From the NCBI RefSeq assembly GCF_016916835.1, contig NZ_JAFFIX010000011.1, positions 186,001-250,000 of the forward strand: a DNA stretch of 64,000 nucleotides. The letters are read 5' to 3'. Under the pieces are notes generated by a model, which saw only the letters and a program-made list of their open reading frames with translations, ran no database searches and was not told the origin of the DNA. The DNA comes from Actinacidiphila bryophytorum (GTDB lineage: Bacteria > Actinomycetota > Actinomycetes > Streptomycetales > Streptomycetaceae). Each line of letters starts with the position of its first letter. Positions within the stretch are counted from its first letter, which is position 1. A program made the translations under genes and the position numbers. Positions 26,629 to 35,090 of the stretch are shown in pieces.

Positions 26629-27309
26629 TCAGGCGACGGCCACCCGGTCGGGGTCGAGCGCCCCGAAGGTCTGCTCCCACGTGGCCGGGGAGGGATAGGG
26701 GCTGTCGAACGCCTCGAAGGTGGTGCCGGGCGCGTTCTTGCTGCGCAGCGCCTGCACGCAGATCTCGGCGAGGTTGGCGCGGGTCAGGCTGCCGGCGGCG
26801 CGGTCGCCCTGCCGCAGCTGGACGCCGGGCGCCCCCTCGGTCTCGTCGGTCAGCCAGCCGGGGCGGACCACGGTGTAGGGCAGGCCGGAGCTGCGCAGCA
26901 CCTCCTCGCCGGCCAGCCGCCACGACAGCAGGCCACCGAAGGCGTCCAGCGGGTGCCCGCGGTGGGTGACCTGGATCTGGCTCACCAGCACCACCCGGGG
27001 CCGCCGCCCCGCCGCGGCCAGGACGTTGAGCAGGCCGTCGTGCATGGTCGCGCGCGGGCTGTCGGGGCCCTTGTCGTCGGTGCCGGGCTCCACGCAGTAG
27101 ACGACCGCGTCGACGTCGGAGAGCACCGAGCCCAGCGTCGCGGGGTCGCGCACGTCGGCCCGGTGGAAGCTGGCGCCCTCGGCGACCGGGCGCACCGGCC
27201 CGGCGCGGCGGCCGACCGCGCGCACCACGTTGTGCTGCTGCACCAGGCGCTGGACCACTAATCGGCCGGTCCTGCCGGTGCCGCCGATGACCGCGACGGT
27301 GTTCGTCAC
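26629..27309 (-). CDS. NmrA-like NAD(P)-binding atypical SDR
   Basis: A 226-aa Rossmann protein: TNTVAVIGGTGRTGRLVVQRLVQQH gives the GxxGxxG loop, FHRADVRDPATLGSVLSDVDAVVYC the D-V-R-D adenine region, and PYTVVRPGWLTDE the typical NAD(P)H-binding/NmrA motif. The classical Y-x-x-x-K pair is absent, as in this atypical group, which includes quinone reductases and redox sensors. The start is GTG at 27307-27309 with GAGGAGG close upstream; the longer frame is low-complexity. It lies 94 bp after the pyrophosphorylase-like gene and 90 bp before glgX on the same strand. Confidence 0.88.
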   Translation of the reverse strand: MTNTVAVIGGTGRTGRLVVQRLVQQHNVVRAVGRRAGPVRPVAEGASFHRADVRDPATLGSVLSDVDAVVYCVEPGTDDKGPDSPRATMHDGLLNVLAAAGRRPRVVLVSQIQVTHRGHPLDAFGGLLSWRLAGEEVLRSSGLPYTVVRPGWLTDETEGAPGVQLRQGDRAAGSLTRANLAEICVQALRSKNAPGTTFEAFDSPYPSPATWEQTFGALDPDRVAVA

Positions 27310-27403
27310 GTCTTCCTCCTCGGTATCCGTAAGGGGCGTCGTACGTGTCATGGGTGGTGTCGTACGCGCCGGGACCGGCGTTCCGGCTGCGGGTGTCCAC
27401 ATG

Positions 27404-28750
27404 TCAGGAGACCCAGCGCAGAACGTCGTTGGAGCTGGTGAGTTCGGTGCCGACCGGCACGTGGTCGAGCGAGGGGACGGCGAGCCGGGGGTAGACCCTG
27501 ACGCCCTCCAGCCGGCTGCCGGCCGAGAGCCGGGCGCCGTCGCCGACCGCGGTGTAGCGGTTCAGCCGGGTCGTCAGGCCCGCCTCGGACTGGACCTCGG
27601 CCATCGGCCCGATGTACGCGTCGGTGGCCCAGGCGCACGGCCCGATCATGGCCGCGTCACCGCAGAAGGTGCGCTCCAACCGGGCGCCCTCCCGCAGGTC
27701 CGCACCGTCACCGATGTCGCAGTAGGCCAGGCTCACGCCCTCGCCGATGGTGACGTGCCGTCCGATCCGCACCCCTTCGCCGATGTGCACGCTGCCCTCG
27801 GCGATCTTCTGCGCGAGGGTGGTGCCGGTCAGGTCGTCGGTCGTGCGCAGGCTGCTCTCGTGGATCCAGTAGCGCGGCCGCTCGCTGGTGGGTTCGCCCA
27901 GCATCCGGCTGATCTGCGGGTAGCGGCCGGCCAGCACGTCGGTGAGGGTGTCCAGGTAGTCCTGGACGTTGCCCAGGTCGCCGAGCGACCTGATCGAGTG
28001 GAAGGTCACCGGCGCACCGTGCCTGACCAGCCAGGGCAGCAGGTCGCCGCCCCAGTCGAGCCGCTGGTGGGCCAGCCGCAGCAGCGGCGGGCGGCGGGCG
28101 ACCGCACGCAGCCGACCGCAGTCGATGAGGTACATGCCGGCGTTGGTCGGCAGCCCGGGGACCGCGGTGCGCGCGGACTCGGGGAAGATCTCCCGCATGC
28201 GCGCCAGGTCGGGCTTCTCCTCGAAGCTGGTCACCCATCCGTCGGACCCGGTGACCATGACGCCGTACTTCCCGGCGATCTCCTCCGGTTCGCGCGTCAC
28301 GGCGGCCACCGTGACCAGCGCGCGGCGCTCCCGGTGGGAGTCGAGCATCTCCTGCAGGGAGAAGTCGAAGAGCGAGTCGACGGGCAGGACCAGGGCGTTG
28401 CCCTGCAGGTCCCACTGCTCGACGTTGTGCAGTGTCGCGGCGCCCGAGCCGACGTTGTAGCGGTCGAACCGGGGCCTGGAGTAGCGCACTTCGACGCCGT
28501 GCCGCTCGCCGTGGCCCAGTACCGCCTTGATCTGCCCGCGGTTCTCCAACCCCTGGGCGACCACGAAGAAGCGGCGGATGCCCTGCTCGCGGCACGCGTC
28601 CACGACCCATTCGATCAGGCGCCGGCCCGCCAGCGGGATCAGCGCCTTGCTGCGGATGTGGTCTGCGGACTCCAAGGTGATCGGTTTGGCCCGTTCGCCC
28701 CGCCCGCCGGCAAGGATGATGCCGACGGTCTCCTGCACATCCCGCACCAT
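27404..28750 (-). CDS. Sugar-nucleotide pyrophosphorylase-like protein (GlgC/GMP-type)
   Basis: A 448-aa two-domain protein. The N-terminal nucleotidyltransferase domain opens with VGIILAGGRGERAKPITLESADHIRSKALIPLAGRRLI, close to the GlgC signature (G-G-x-G-x-R-x-x-P-x-T ... K-x-x-x-P), though 'GERAKPIT' with SKALIP deviates from it. A middle region (NAGMYLIDCGRL) has the product-binding features. The C-terminus (VHIGEGVRIGRHVTIGEGVSLAYCDIGDGADLREGARLERTFCG) is a left-handed hexapeptide beta-helix. It should join a nucleoside triphosphate and a sugar-1-phosphate; NDP-glucose for glucan synthesis is plausible beside glgX. It is the first gene of the operon, 34 bp downstream of a good promoter. 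Confidence 0.88.
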   Translation of the reverse strand: MVRDVQETVGIILAGGRGERAKPITLESADHIRSKALIPLAGRRLIEWVVDACREQGIRRFFVVAQGLENRGQIKAVLGHGERHGVEVRYSRPRFDRYNVGSGAATLHNVEQWDLQGNALVLPVDSLFDFSLQEMLDSHRERRALVTVAAVTREPEEIAGKYGVMVTGSDGWVTSFEEKPDLARMREIFPESARTAVPGLPTNAGMYLIDCGRLRAVARRPPLLRLAHQRLDWGGDLLPWLVRHGAPVTFHSIRSLGDLGNVQDYLDTLTDVLAGRYPQISRMLGEPTSERPRYWIHESSLRTTDDLTGTTLAQKIAEGSVHIGEGVRIGRHVTIGEGVSLAYCDIGDGADLREGARLERTFCGDAAMIGPCAWATDAYIGPMAEVQSEAGLTTRLNRYTAVGDGARLSAGSRLEGVRVYPRLAVPSLDHVPVGTELTSSNDVLRWVS

Positions 28751-28783
28751 GACGCCCCCTTCGTCGCTGCGTTGTCGAATGCG

Positions 28784-28812
28784 ATGTAACGTCCTCTGTC
28801 AATTCCTGTCAA
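28784..28812 (-). promoter_or_regulatory. Promoter of the seven-gene glucan/redox operon
   Basis: On the minus strand, -35 TTGACA (28812-28807), a 17-nt spacer and -10 TTACAT (28789-28784). A second TTGACA (28802-28797) lies within the spacer, giving a 10-bp direct repeat. The predicted leader is about 27 nt, with GGGGG before the ATG at 28750. Confidence 0.55.
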
Positions 28813-29271
28813 CCACGGTCCTGGGGGGTGGACCGCGGCCGCGCACCGGCCCCGCCGCCGGAAACGGGCGCGGGCCTGCGGAGTTGCACAGGCCAATCAC
28901 AGGCTCCCGGCAGTCAGTTCACCGCCGGTACCCCTGTAAGTAGCGGCACCGCCCGACCCCCGCGACCGGCGGGAATCACCCGCGGCCACGACCCCGGCAC
29001 CGGTGTCCGAATTCCGCCAGCGGACCGCGCCCAACCAACGCCTTTTCGGCGATCCTCGACATCACGCACACAAACACAAATATCAACGCCAGGACGGTGC
29101 ATACCGCACCACCGCGACCGCAATTACCTATTGTTGCCCAGTGGTCCGACATATGGGATGGGCACTTGCGATTCTGTGAAGTTGTCAGGTACGCACCCCG
29201 TGTGATGGCTGGCCTGCACAGCGTCCCCAACTGCGGTAGTACGGCGCCTCACCCGTCCCACGCGACGTCAA
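28813..29271. other. Gene-free stretch between the operon and the HAD-like gene
   Basis: No supportable gene is seen in this part of the 656-bp gap. Short open frames here lack ribosome sites and family-like sequence. Base composition falls toward AT from about 29050 onward, which is unlike the rest of the window and may mark a former insertion or a promoter-rich region. Confidence 0.6.
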
Positions 29272-29300
29272 TTTTCACACAAACTAAAGCGGAATATACA
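29272..29300 (+). promoter_or_regulatory. Candidate promoter for the HAD-like gene
   Basis: TTTTCA (29272-29277), a 17-nt spacer and TATACA (29295-29300) in an AT-rich stretch, about 107 bp upstream of the GTG start at 29407. Confidence 0.4.
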
Positions 29301-29406
29301 ATTCCAGGGAACACTGCGAAGCGCATAATTGGTACCTTCGTCGGAGCGGTCGACATCGGGACCCGAACACTATGAACTGACGGACGCAACGGGGGAGCTG
29401 CATTCA

Positions 29407-29859
29407 GTGAACTCTGCCAAACGAATGGTGTTCTTCGATCTGGATCATTCCGCACTCTCATTGGACGCGCAGGAACTCCTGCACACCGCCATCGACCACC
29501 ACCGCACCCAGGGAGACTTCCTCGTCGCCATCACCCGGCTCCACCAGCCCGTACCACTCGACATGGACCTCGCCATCTCCCACCACATCGCCGACGCCGA
29601 GCGACCCCCGTGCATATGCCCCGGCACAGCGAAGACCCTGGCCGTCGTCGAGGCCATCCTGGGCACCGGAGCCGACCCCTCGCAGTGCTTCGTGTACTCC
29701 GAGCCGTGCAGCGGGGGCCGATTACTGACCATTGTCGGCAACCCGCGCATCCTGCCCTGCTGCCCCACGGGCATCGAGCAGGCCCGCCGCAAGGGCTGGC
29801 GCTGCATCCGAGCCATCACCGACGCCGCCGGAGGCGGCGGACTCGCCGAGCTGACCTGA
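29407..29859 (+). CDS. Small HAD-like protein (partial HAD-IB similarity)
   Basis: A 150-aa protein with the haloacid-dehalogenase motif I near the N-terminus (RMVFFDLDHSALSLDAQELL, nucleophile Asp11, acid Asp13) and a C-terminal stretch (FVYSEPCSGGRLLTIVGNPRILPC) where HAD-IB phosphatases have the motif IV 'S-D-S-x-x-D-x-P-L-L-x-x-V-G-N-P'. At that place the metal-binding acids are lost, and the cap domain and Lys of motif III are not evident. So it may be a shortened or inactive phosphatase-like protein. GTG at 29407 was chosen since GGGGGAG lies 9 nt upstream. It is monocistronic, with a convergent terminator following. Confidence 0.75.
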   Translation: MNSAKRMVFFDLDHSALSLDAQELLHTAIDHHRTQGDFLVAITRLHQPVPLDMDLAISHHIADAERPPCICPGTAKTLAVVEAILGTGADPSQCFVYSEPCSGGRLLTIVGNPRILPCCPTGIEQARRKGWRCIRAITDAAGGGGLAELT

Positions 29860-29880
29860 ACCGCCGGTGCGGTATCGGGC

Positions 29881-29906
29881 CGCCCGGGGGGCGCCACCCC
29901 CGGGCG
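29881..29906. terminator. Convergent terminator hairpin
   Basis: Ten-bp perfect stem CGCCCGGGGG / CCCCCGGGCG with a 6-nt loop (29891-29896), in the 84-bp gap between the convergent HAD-like and pirin genes. Confidence 0.65.
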
Positions 29907-29943
29907 CTCGCGCCGCCCCCCACAGCGCCGTGGGCCGGCCGGG

Positions 29944-30915
29944 TCAGCGCTCCCGCCCGCGCGGCTTGAGCGGGGTCGGGGGCAGCTCGGGGGCGAGCAG
30001 GCGCGGACCCGCGTAGCCGTGGACCTCGCCGAAGCGGTCCGCCGCGGCCTCCCACTCGGTACGCGCCCGGGTGATCTCGTCCCCTGAACGGGCCACGAAG
30101 TTCCACCACATGACGATGCGTTCGGCGAACGGCTCGCCGCCCAGCAGCATCACCGAGCTGTCCACGTCCGCGCGCAGCGGCAGTTCCGTGCGTCCGCAGC
30201 CCAGGTAGAGCATGGAGCCCGGTGACAGCCGCACCCCGTCGGCCTCCGCCTCACCGGACATGGCCAGGACCGCGTACTCGAAGTCGGGCTGCAGCGGCAG
30301 TCGGGCGTGGGTGCCCTCGGCCAGCGTCAGGTCGGCGCCCGCGATCGGGGTGTAGGCGGTGCCGGGGGAGACCGCGCCGTCGAGTTCGCCCAGGACGACC
30401 CGGGCGTGCAGCCCGCCGCCGCCGGTGACGGTGGGCAGTTCCGCGTGGTGCTCGAAGGCCGGCGGGACGTCGCGGTGGGTGTCGGGCAGGGCGACCCACA
30501 GCTGGGCGCCGTGCAGGTAGCGGGCGTGGTCGCGGGGCGACTCCTCGGAGTGCGAGATGCCGCGGCCCGAGGTCATCAGGCCCAGTTCACGGGGCCGTAC
30601 GGTCTGCTTGCTGCCCAGGCTGTCGCGGTGCAGCACCTCGCCCTCGTGCAGCCAGCTGACCGTCTGCAGGCCGGTGTGCGGGTGCGGCGGGACCTGCATG
30701 CCGGGCTCGTCGGCGATGTCGTCGGGGCCGTAGTGGTCGACGAAGCACCAGGCGCCGACCATCCGCCGGCCCAGGTTCGGCAGCAGCCGCCGCACCTGGG
30801 TGCTCTCGCCGAGCTGGACGGTGCGGGCGGTGAGCAGTTCACGGACCGGGGCGGCGGACACGTCCTGGCGGCCACCGCAGACGGTGGCGGACGGCTTCAC
30901 ATCGAGATTGCTCAT
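29944..30915 (-). CDS. Pirin family protein
   Basis: A 323-aa bicupin. The N-terminal cupin metal site is intact: His78 and His80 (VPPHPHTGLQTVSWLHEGEVLHRDSLG), His122 and Glu124 (GRGISHSEES). The C-terminal pirin_C domain follows (FEYAVLAMSGEAEADGVRLSPGSMLYLGCG). Bacterial pirins include quercetin-dioxygenase-like enzymes and pyruvate dehydrogenase modulators. The ATG (MSNLDVKPSATV) is the natural family start. It is followed by a convergent hairpin at its 3' end. It lies 79 bp after the AtuA-family gene on the same strand, so cotranscription is possible. Confidence 0.95.
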   Translation of the reverse strand: MSNLDVKPSATVCGGRQDVSAAPVRELLTARTVQLGESTQVRRLLPNLGRRMVGAWCFVDHYGPDDIADEPGMQVPPHPHTGLQTVSWLHEGEVLHRDSLGSKQTVRPRELGLMTSGRGISHSEESPRDHARYLHGAQLWVALPDTHRDVPPAFEHHAELPTVTGGGGLHARVVLGELDGAVSPGTAYTPIAGADLTLAEGTHARLPLQPDFEYAVLAMSGEAEADGVRLSPGSMLYLGCGRTELPLRADVDSSVMLLGGEPFAERIVMWWNFVARSGDEITRARTEWEAAADRFGEVHGYAGPRLLAPELPPTPLKPRGRER

Positions 30916-30994
30916 GCCCCGATCATGCCCCGGCCCCGCCCCGGCGCGCGGCAGCCCGGCCCGGCGGCGTCACTCGCCGGGCGGTGCCGGGACC

Positions 30995-32857
30995 TCACTC
31001 GTCGGGCAGCGAGGCGTACGGGCCGAGCGGCAGGTCCAGGAGATGTTCGGGGATGTCGGCCAGGCAGCCGCGCAGCCGTTCGCCGAGCGCCTTGGCCTGC
31101 GGGTCGGCACTGGTGGACGCCGCGACGCCGTCGCCGAGCAGGCCGTGCACCACGAAGTTGACGGCCCGCAGGTTGGGCATCTCGTAGCGGCTGACGGGGA
31201 GTTCCGCGCTCTCCGGGAGCAGTGCCCGCAGCCGCGGTACGTCGAGGTAGTCGCGCAGCCACAGGTAGGTCCTGTCGTCGCGTGCCCACACCCCGACGTT
31301 GGCGTCGCCGCCCTTGTCGCCCGAGCGGGCGCCCAGCAGGGTGCCCAGCGGCAGCCGGACCGTCCTGGCCCGCCCGGGATCGTACGGCTCGGGCCTGCCG
31401 GTGCGCCGCGGGCCGCTGCCGGGGACGGCGGCGACCGGCGGCTGCGGCTCGGGCGGCACGGCCTCGTCGCCGGGCGGCGCGGGCAGGGCGGCGGGCGAGC
31501 CGGGGTGCGCGGTGGGCGGGCACGGCACGGGCAGCCGGGTGCCGTCGGCCAGTACGGTGACCGCGCGGACCTCGTGGGCGGGGACCAGCGCGGGCCAGTA
31601 CACGCCGTATTCGGTGGCCCGTGCGGTGGCGTGCTCCAGGTACAGGCCCGGGTAGCCGGCCAGCGCGGAGCCGGCGACAGCGGTGAAGAAGCGGCGGCCT
31701 GCCACCTCGGGGTCGGGGTCCTTGACCGTGAGGGTCAGCCGGTCGCAGCCGCCGCCGTGCTCGCGCCGCAGGTCGTAGGCGGCGAAGCCGGCCGGGCCTC
31801 CGGTGGCGTCGCGCAGGGTGGCTTCGGCGAAGTCGGCCTTGGCGTCCAGGTCGAGGCCTGTCAGCACGAAGGTGGCGGTGTTCCGGTAACCGCCCTGGTG
31901 GTTGATGCACACCTTGAGGTCGGCGGGCGCGGGTTCGCCGATGACCCGGCCGACGGCGACCCGGTCGGGTCCCTGCTGGGCGAGCCGTACGGTGTCGAAG
32001 CGGGCGACGACGTCGGCGTTGAGGTAGCGCGGCCGGCCGATCTCGTAGAGCAGCTGGGCGGTGACGGTGCCGACGGTGACCGCGCCGCCGGTGCCGGGGT
32101 GCTTGGTGATGACGCTTGAGCCGTCGGCGGCGACCTCGGCGATGGGGAAGCCGGGGTGGACGGGGTCGGGGATCTCGGTGAAGAAGGAGTAGTTGCCGCC
32201 GGTGGCCTGGGTGCCGCACTCGATGATGTGGCCCGCGGTGACCGCACCGGCCAGCGCGTCCCAGTCGTCGAGCGCCCAGTCGTGCGCCCAGGCGGCGGGG
32301 CCGACGACCAGTGCGGCGTCGGTGGTCCTTCCGCACACCACGACGTCGGCGCCGGCCCGCAGGGCCTCGGTGATGCCCCAGCCGCCGAGGTAGGCGTTGG
32401 CGGTGAGCACCTGCACGCCGGAGCCGGCCAGCGGGCGGCCGGTGGCCAGGTGGGCGAAGTCGTGGCCGCGGGCCTGGAGTTCGGGCAGCCGCGCGAGCAG
32501 GTCGTCGCCCTCGACATGGGCGACGGCGGGGTGCAGGCCGGCCGCCGCGGCCAGGTCGCGCAGTTTCCCGGCCAGGCCCGCCGGGTTGAGGCCGCCGGCG
32601 TTGACCACGACCTTGATGCCGCGCTCCAGGCAGGTGCCCAGGACGTCGCGCATCTGGGCCAGGAAGGACAGCGCGTAGCCGGTGTCCGGGTCGCGCTGCC
32701 TGGCCTTCCACAGCAGCAGCATCGTCAGTTCCGCGAGGTAGTCGCCGGTCAGCACGTCGATCGGGCCGCCCTCGACCATCTCCTTGGCGGCCGAGAGCCG
32801 GTCGCCGTAGTAGCCGGAGCAGTTCGCGATCCGCAGGGGTTCCCGCCGTACGGTCAA
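30995..32857 (-). CDS. AtuA-family (acyclic terpene utilisation-like) protein
   Basis: A 620-aa protein. Residues 5-450 match the AtuA domain (formerly DUF1446): RIANCSGYYGDRLSAAKEMVEGGPIDVLTGDYLAELTM and VVVNAGGLNPAGLA are strongly conserved-looking. Residues 510-615 (VRLPLGTLLGARSGDKGGDANVGVWARDDRTYLWLRDYL) match the AtuA C-terminal ferredoxin-like domain, joined by a Pro-rich linker (450-500). AtuA takes part in citronellol/geraniol catabolism in Pseudomonas, but the other atu genes (carboxylase subunits) are absent here. A weak 7-bp hairpin (30960-30981) follows the stop. It is divergent from the Nudix gene across 117 bp. Confidence 0.92.
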   Translation of the reverse strand: MTVRREPLRIANCSGYYGDRLSAAKEMVEGGPIDVLTGDYLAELTMLLLWKARQRDPDTGYALSFLAQMRDVLGTCLERGIKVVVNAGGLNPAGLAGKLRDLAAAAGLHPAVAHVEGDDLLARLPELQARGHDFAHLATGRPLAGSGVQVLTANAYLGGWGITEALRAGADVVVCGRTTDAALVVGPAAWAHDWALDDWDALAGAVTAGHIIECGTQATGGNYSFFTEIPDPVHPGFPIAEVAADGSSVITKHPGTGGAVTVGTVTAQLLYEIGRPRYLNADVVARFDTVRLAQQGPDRVAVGRVIGEPAPADLKVCINHQGGYRNTATFVLTGLDLDAKADFAEATLRDATGGPAGFAAYDLRREHGGGCDRLTLTVKDPDPEVAGRRFFTAVAGSALAGYPGLYLEHATARATEYGVYWPALVPAHEVRAVTVLADGTRLPVPCPPTAHPGSPAALPAPPGDEAVPPEPQPPVAAVPGSGPRRTGRPEPYDPGRARTVRLPLGTLLGARSGDKGGDANVGVWARDDRTYLWLRDYLDVPRLRALLPESAELPVSRYEMPNLRAVNFVVHGLLGDGVAASTSADPQAKALGERLRGCLADIPEHLLDLPLGPYASLPDE

Positions 32858-32974
32858 CCGTCTCTCCCGTCACTCCGGTACCGGGCCGCCGATGCGGACG
32901 ATCATCCTTGGCGCGGTTGACGGTACGCAAGACCGCGCACACCGCGGTTGCGGGCGGGGTGGTTGAATCGGGGC

Positions 32975-33514
32975 ATGAGCGAGGGCGATGCGGCGGCGCA
33001 GCTGTCCGCGGACGAGATCATCGACGTCGTCGACGAGCAGGACCGGGTCGTCGGGCAGGTGCGGCGGGCGGAGGCGTACGCCCGCGGGCTGCGGCACCGG
33101 GCGGCCTTCGTCCTGGTGCGGGACGGCGCGGGCCGCATCTTCGTGCACCGGCGCACCGCGCACAAACTGGTCTTCCCCTCGCTCCACGACGTCTTCGTCG
33201 GCGGTGTGCTGGGCGCCGGCGAGTCCTACGACGAGGCCGCGCTGCGCGAGGCCGAGGAGGAGCTGGGGGTCAGCGGGCTGCCGCGGCCCGAGCCGCTTTT
33301 CCGCTTCCTGTACGAGGAAGGGCCGCACACCTGGTGGTCGGCCGTCTACCAGGTGCGCTGCCATCTGCCGGTGTCGCCGCAGCCGTCGGAGGTCGACTGG
33401 TACGGCTTCCTGACCGAGGAGGAGCTGGCGCTGCGCCTCACCGAGTGGGAGTGGGTGCCCGACGGCCTTGAGGCCTACCGCCGGCTGCTGGCGTGGTCGG
33501 CGGGGCAGGCCTGA
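32975..33514 (+). CDS. Nudix hydrolase
   Basis: A 179-aa Nudix-fold protein with a complete Nudix box: G-V-L-G-A-G-E ... REAEEELGV (GVLGAGESYDEAALREAEEELGV at about residues 77-99). It hydrolyses a nucleoside diphosphate linked to another moiety, and the N-terminal IIDVVDEQDRVVGQVRRAEAYARGLRHRAAFVLV is typical of the IPP-isomerase-like/YfcD group, whose substrates are unclear. ATG at 32975 (MSEGDAAAQL) was chosen over an in-frame GTG nine codons upstream. Its 3' end is 7 bp from that of the convergent small membrane gene. Confidence 0.92.
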   Translation: MSEGDAAAQLSADEIIDVVDEQDRVVGQVRRAEAYARGLRHRAAFVLVRDGAGRIFVHRRTAHKLVFPSLHDVFVGGVLGAGESYDEAALREAEEELGVSGLPRPEPLFRFLYEEGPHTWWSAVYQVRCHLPVSPQPSEVDWYGFLTEEELALRLTEWEWVPDGLEAYRRLLAWSAGQA

Positions 33515-33521
33515 GGGCGGC

Positions 33522-33854
33522 TCAGGCCAGGAGCAGGAAGCCCGCCAGGACGGACACCGCGTTGGCGGCTGCGGAGGCAGCATAGGGCAGCGGGCCGCGC
33601 AGCCGCAGCGCACGGGACATCAGAAGGCCCTCGGCCAGCACCACCGCGGACTCGGCGGCGGCGAAGGCGGCCCAGTAGCCGCCGCCGTGCACCTGGCGCA
33701 GGAACCACCACAGCAGCGGGTGCGTCACACAGTTGACCATGGCGGCGGCCGGCGCGGTACGGCCCGGCGCCGTGGCGCAGGTGAGGCGGAGCGCCGCTGC
33801 GTAGACGGGCACCTCGGTCACGACGGTGAGGGCGAGGGCCGCGGGGTAGGGCAC
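33522..33854 (-). CDS. Small polytopic membrane protein
   Basis: A 110-aa hydrophobic protein with about three to four membrane helices (residues 3-24, 38-52, 60-78 and 88-109). The segment NCVTHPLLWWFLRQVHGGGYWAAFAAAESAVVLAEGLLM has conserved-looking polar residues (Asn, His, Glu). I do not recognise a family with confidence. It is convergent with the Nudix gene (7 bp) and divergent from the next membrane gene, 29 bp away. Confidence 0.75.
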   Translation of the reverse strand: MPYPAALALTVVTEVPVYAAALRLTCATAPGRTAPAAAMVNCVTHPLLWWFLRQVHGGGYWAAFAAAESAVVLAEGLLMSRALRLRGPLPYAASAAANAVSVLAGFLLLA

Positions 33855-33883
33855 GGCGGGATCGTGTCACGGGGAGGGAAGCC

Positions 33884-34888
33884 ATGGCCAGTGCGGTCGG
33901 TTCGGATGTGGGGGGCGCCCTCGGCGGGCGCCCGCTGGGGATCGGCAGGGTGGGCAACGGCCCGGTGGCGGGCTTCCTGCTGTGCACCGCGGTGGTGCTC
34001 GCGCTGTCGCTGCGGATGCCCGCGGGCACCGCGGTGGTGGGTCTTGCGGCCCTCGGGATCCTGCACAACGTGCTCGAACTGCGGTATATGGCAGGGCGTT
34101 TCGAGCAGGTGCTGCACGGCCCCTTCCTGCGCCTGCTGGCCGCGCTGATCAGCGGCATCGTGCTGTGCCGTGTGCTGCCCGCCGGCACCGCCACCAGGGA
34201 CGGCGAGATCCTGCTCGCGTACGGCCTGCTGGCCGCCGCCTGCGTCCACGCGCTGCGGCAGCGCCCCGCGGTCCTGGCCGCGTCCTGCGCCGTGATCGTG
34301 GCGGCGGCCGCGGCGTCGCTGAGCTTTCCCGACTACCACTTCGTGGTGCTCACCCATCTGCACAACGTGGTGCCGCTGCTCTTCCTGTGGGAGTGGTCGC
34401 AGCAGATGCGGCGCGGACGCCGGGCCTTCCGCGCGGTCCAGGTCGGCTGGGTGCTGGTGATCCCGGCGCTGATCCTGTCCGGCGCCCTCGACGGAGTGAT
34501 GGGCTCCGGCTCCGCGTGGACCGCCAGGCTGTCGGTCTCCTACACCCCGCCGGCCTGGCAGCACGGCGGCACCGACCAGCGCTTCGTGACCGTCTTCGCC
34601 TTCATGGCGCTCATGCACTACCTGGTGTGGGTGTGGTTCATGCCGCGTTACGCCCCCGACGCGACCGCGGCCTTCGAGCGCCGGGTGCCGGTGCTGAACG
34701 CCCGCAGGGCGTGGGCACTGGGCCTGGGTGCGGGCGCGGCGCTTGCCGCGCTGTTCGTCAGCGACTACGACCAGGGCACCTCGGTCTATGCCGCGCTCGC
34801 CAGCTACCACGCCTACCTGGAATTCCCCGTCCTGCTCATGCTCGTCCTGGGGACGGGTCCCCGGGCCACCACAGGAGGCACCGCGTGA
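33884..34888 (+). CDS. Polytopic membrane protein with histidine-bearing helices
   Basis: A 334-aa membrane protein with roughly nine to ten helices. Four helices carry histidines in similar settings: LGILHNVLELRYMAGRF, FVVLTHLHNVVPLLFLWEW, FMALMHYLVWVWFMPRY and YHAYLEFPVLLML. Several intramembrane His with nearby Glu/Asn suggests a metal or haem site, as in Brp/Blh-type carotenoid dioxygenases or other membrane metalloenzymes, but I cannot assign it. The ATG follows GGGAGGGAAGCC. Its stop overlaps the start of a 50-aa single-helix protein (GTGA), so the two are probably made in fixed ratio. Confidence 0.8.
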   Translation: MASAVGSDVGGALGGRPLGIGRVGNGPVAGFLLCTAVVLALSLRMPAGTAVVGLAALGILHNVLELRYMAGRFEQVLHGPFLRLLAALISGIVLCRVLPAGTATRDGEILLAYGLLAAACVHALRQRPAVLAASCAVIVAAAAASLSFPDYHFVVLTHLHNVVPLLFLWEWSQQMRRGRRAFRAVQVGWVLVIPALILSGALDGVMGSGSAWTARLSVSYTPPAWQHGGTDQRFVTVFAFMALMHYLVWVWFMPRYAPDATAAFERRVPVLNARRAWALGLGAGAALAALFVSDYDQGTSVYAALASYHAYLEFPVLLMLVLGTGPRATTGGTA

Positions 34889-35037
34889 AAGCGTTCCGCA
34901 CCGACGTCCTGCTCGCCGACATCGCCCCGCGCCACGAGGGCTCCTCCGGCGGCCACACGGCGGTGGTCGTGGTGTCGGTGGTGCTGGCCGTCGCCGTGGT
35001 GGTGCTGGTCTACGCGGCGATGCAGCGCCGCAAGTGA
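34885..35037 (+). CDS. Single-pass 50-aa membrane protein
   Basis: A 50-aa protein: a polar N-terminus (VKAFRTDVLLADIAPRHEGSS), one hydrophobic helix (TAVVVVSVVLAVAVVVLVYAA) and a basic end MQRRK. GTG at 34885 overlaps the upstream stop (GTGA) and has AGGAGG 6 nt upstream, both good evidence for translation. It is likely a small subunit or partner of the polytopic protein encoded just before it. Confidence 0.75.
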   Translation: MKAFRTDVLLADIAPRHEGSSGGHTAVVVVSVVLAVAVVVLVYAAMQRRK

Positions 35038-35090
35038 GGCCGGGCGGTGCCCCGCGGGTGGGGGCGTACGGCAGCGCATAGCGTGGACGG

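Noticed and set aside
28914..29375. Short open frames in the 28.8-29.4 kb gap
   Set aside because: They lack ribosome sites and recognisable sequence, and their composition does not look coding.
30960..30981. Terminator after the AtuA gene
   Set aside because: A 7-bp stem with an 8-nt loop exists but is weak and GC chance stems of this size are common; noted only in the gene entry.
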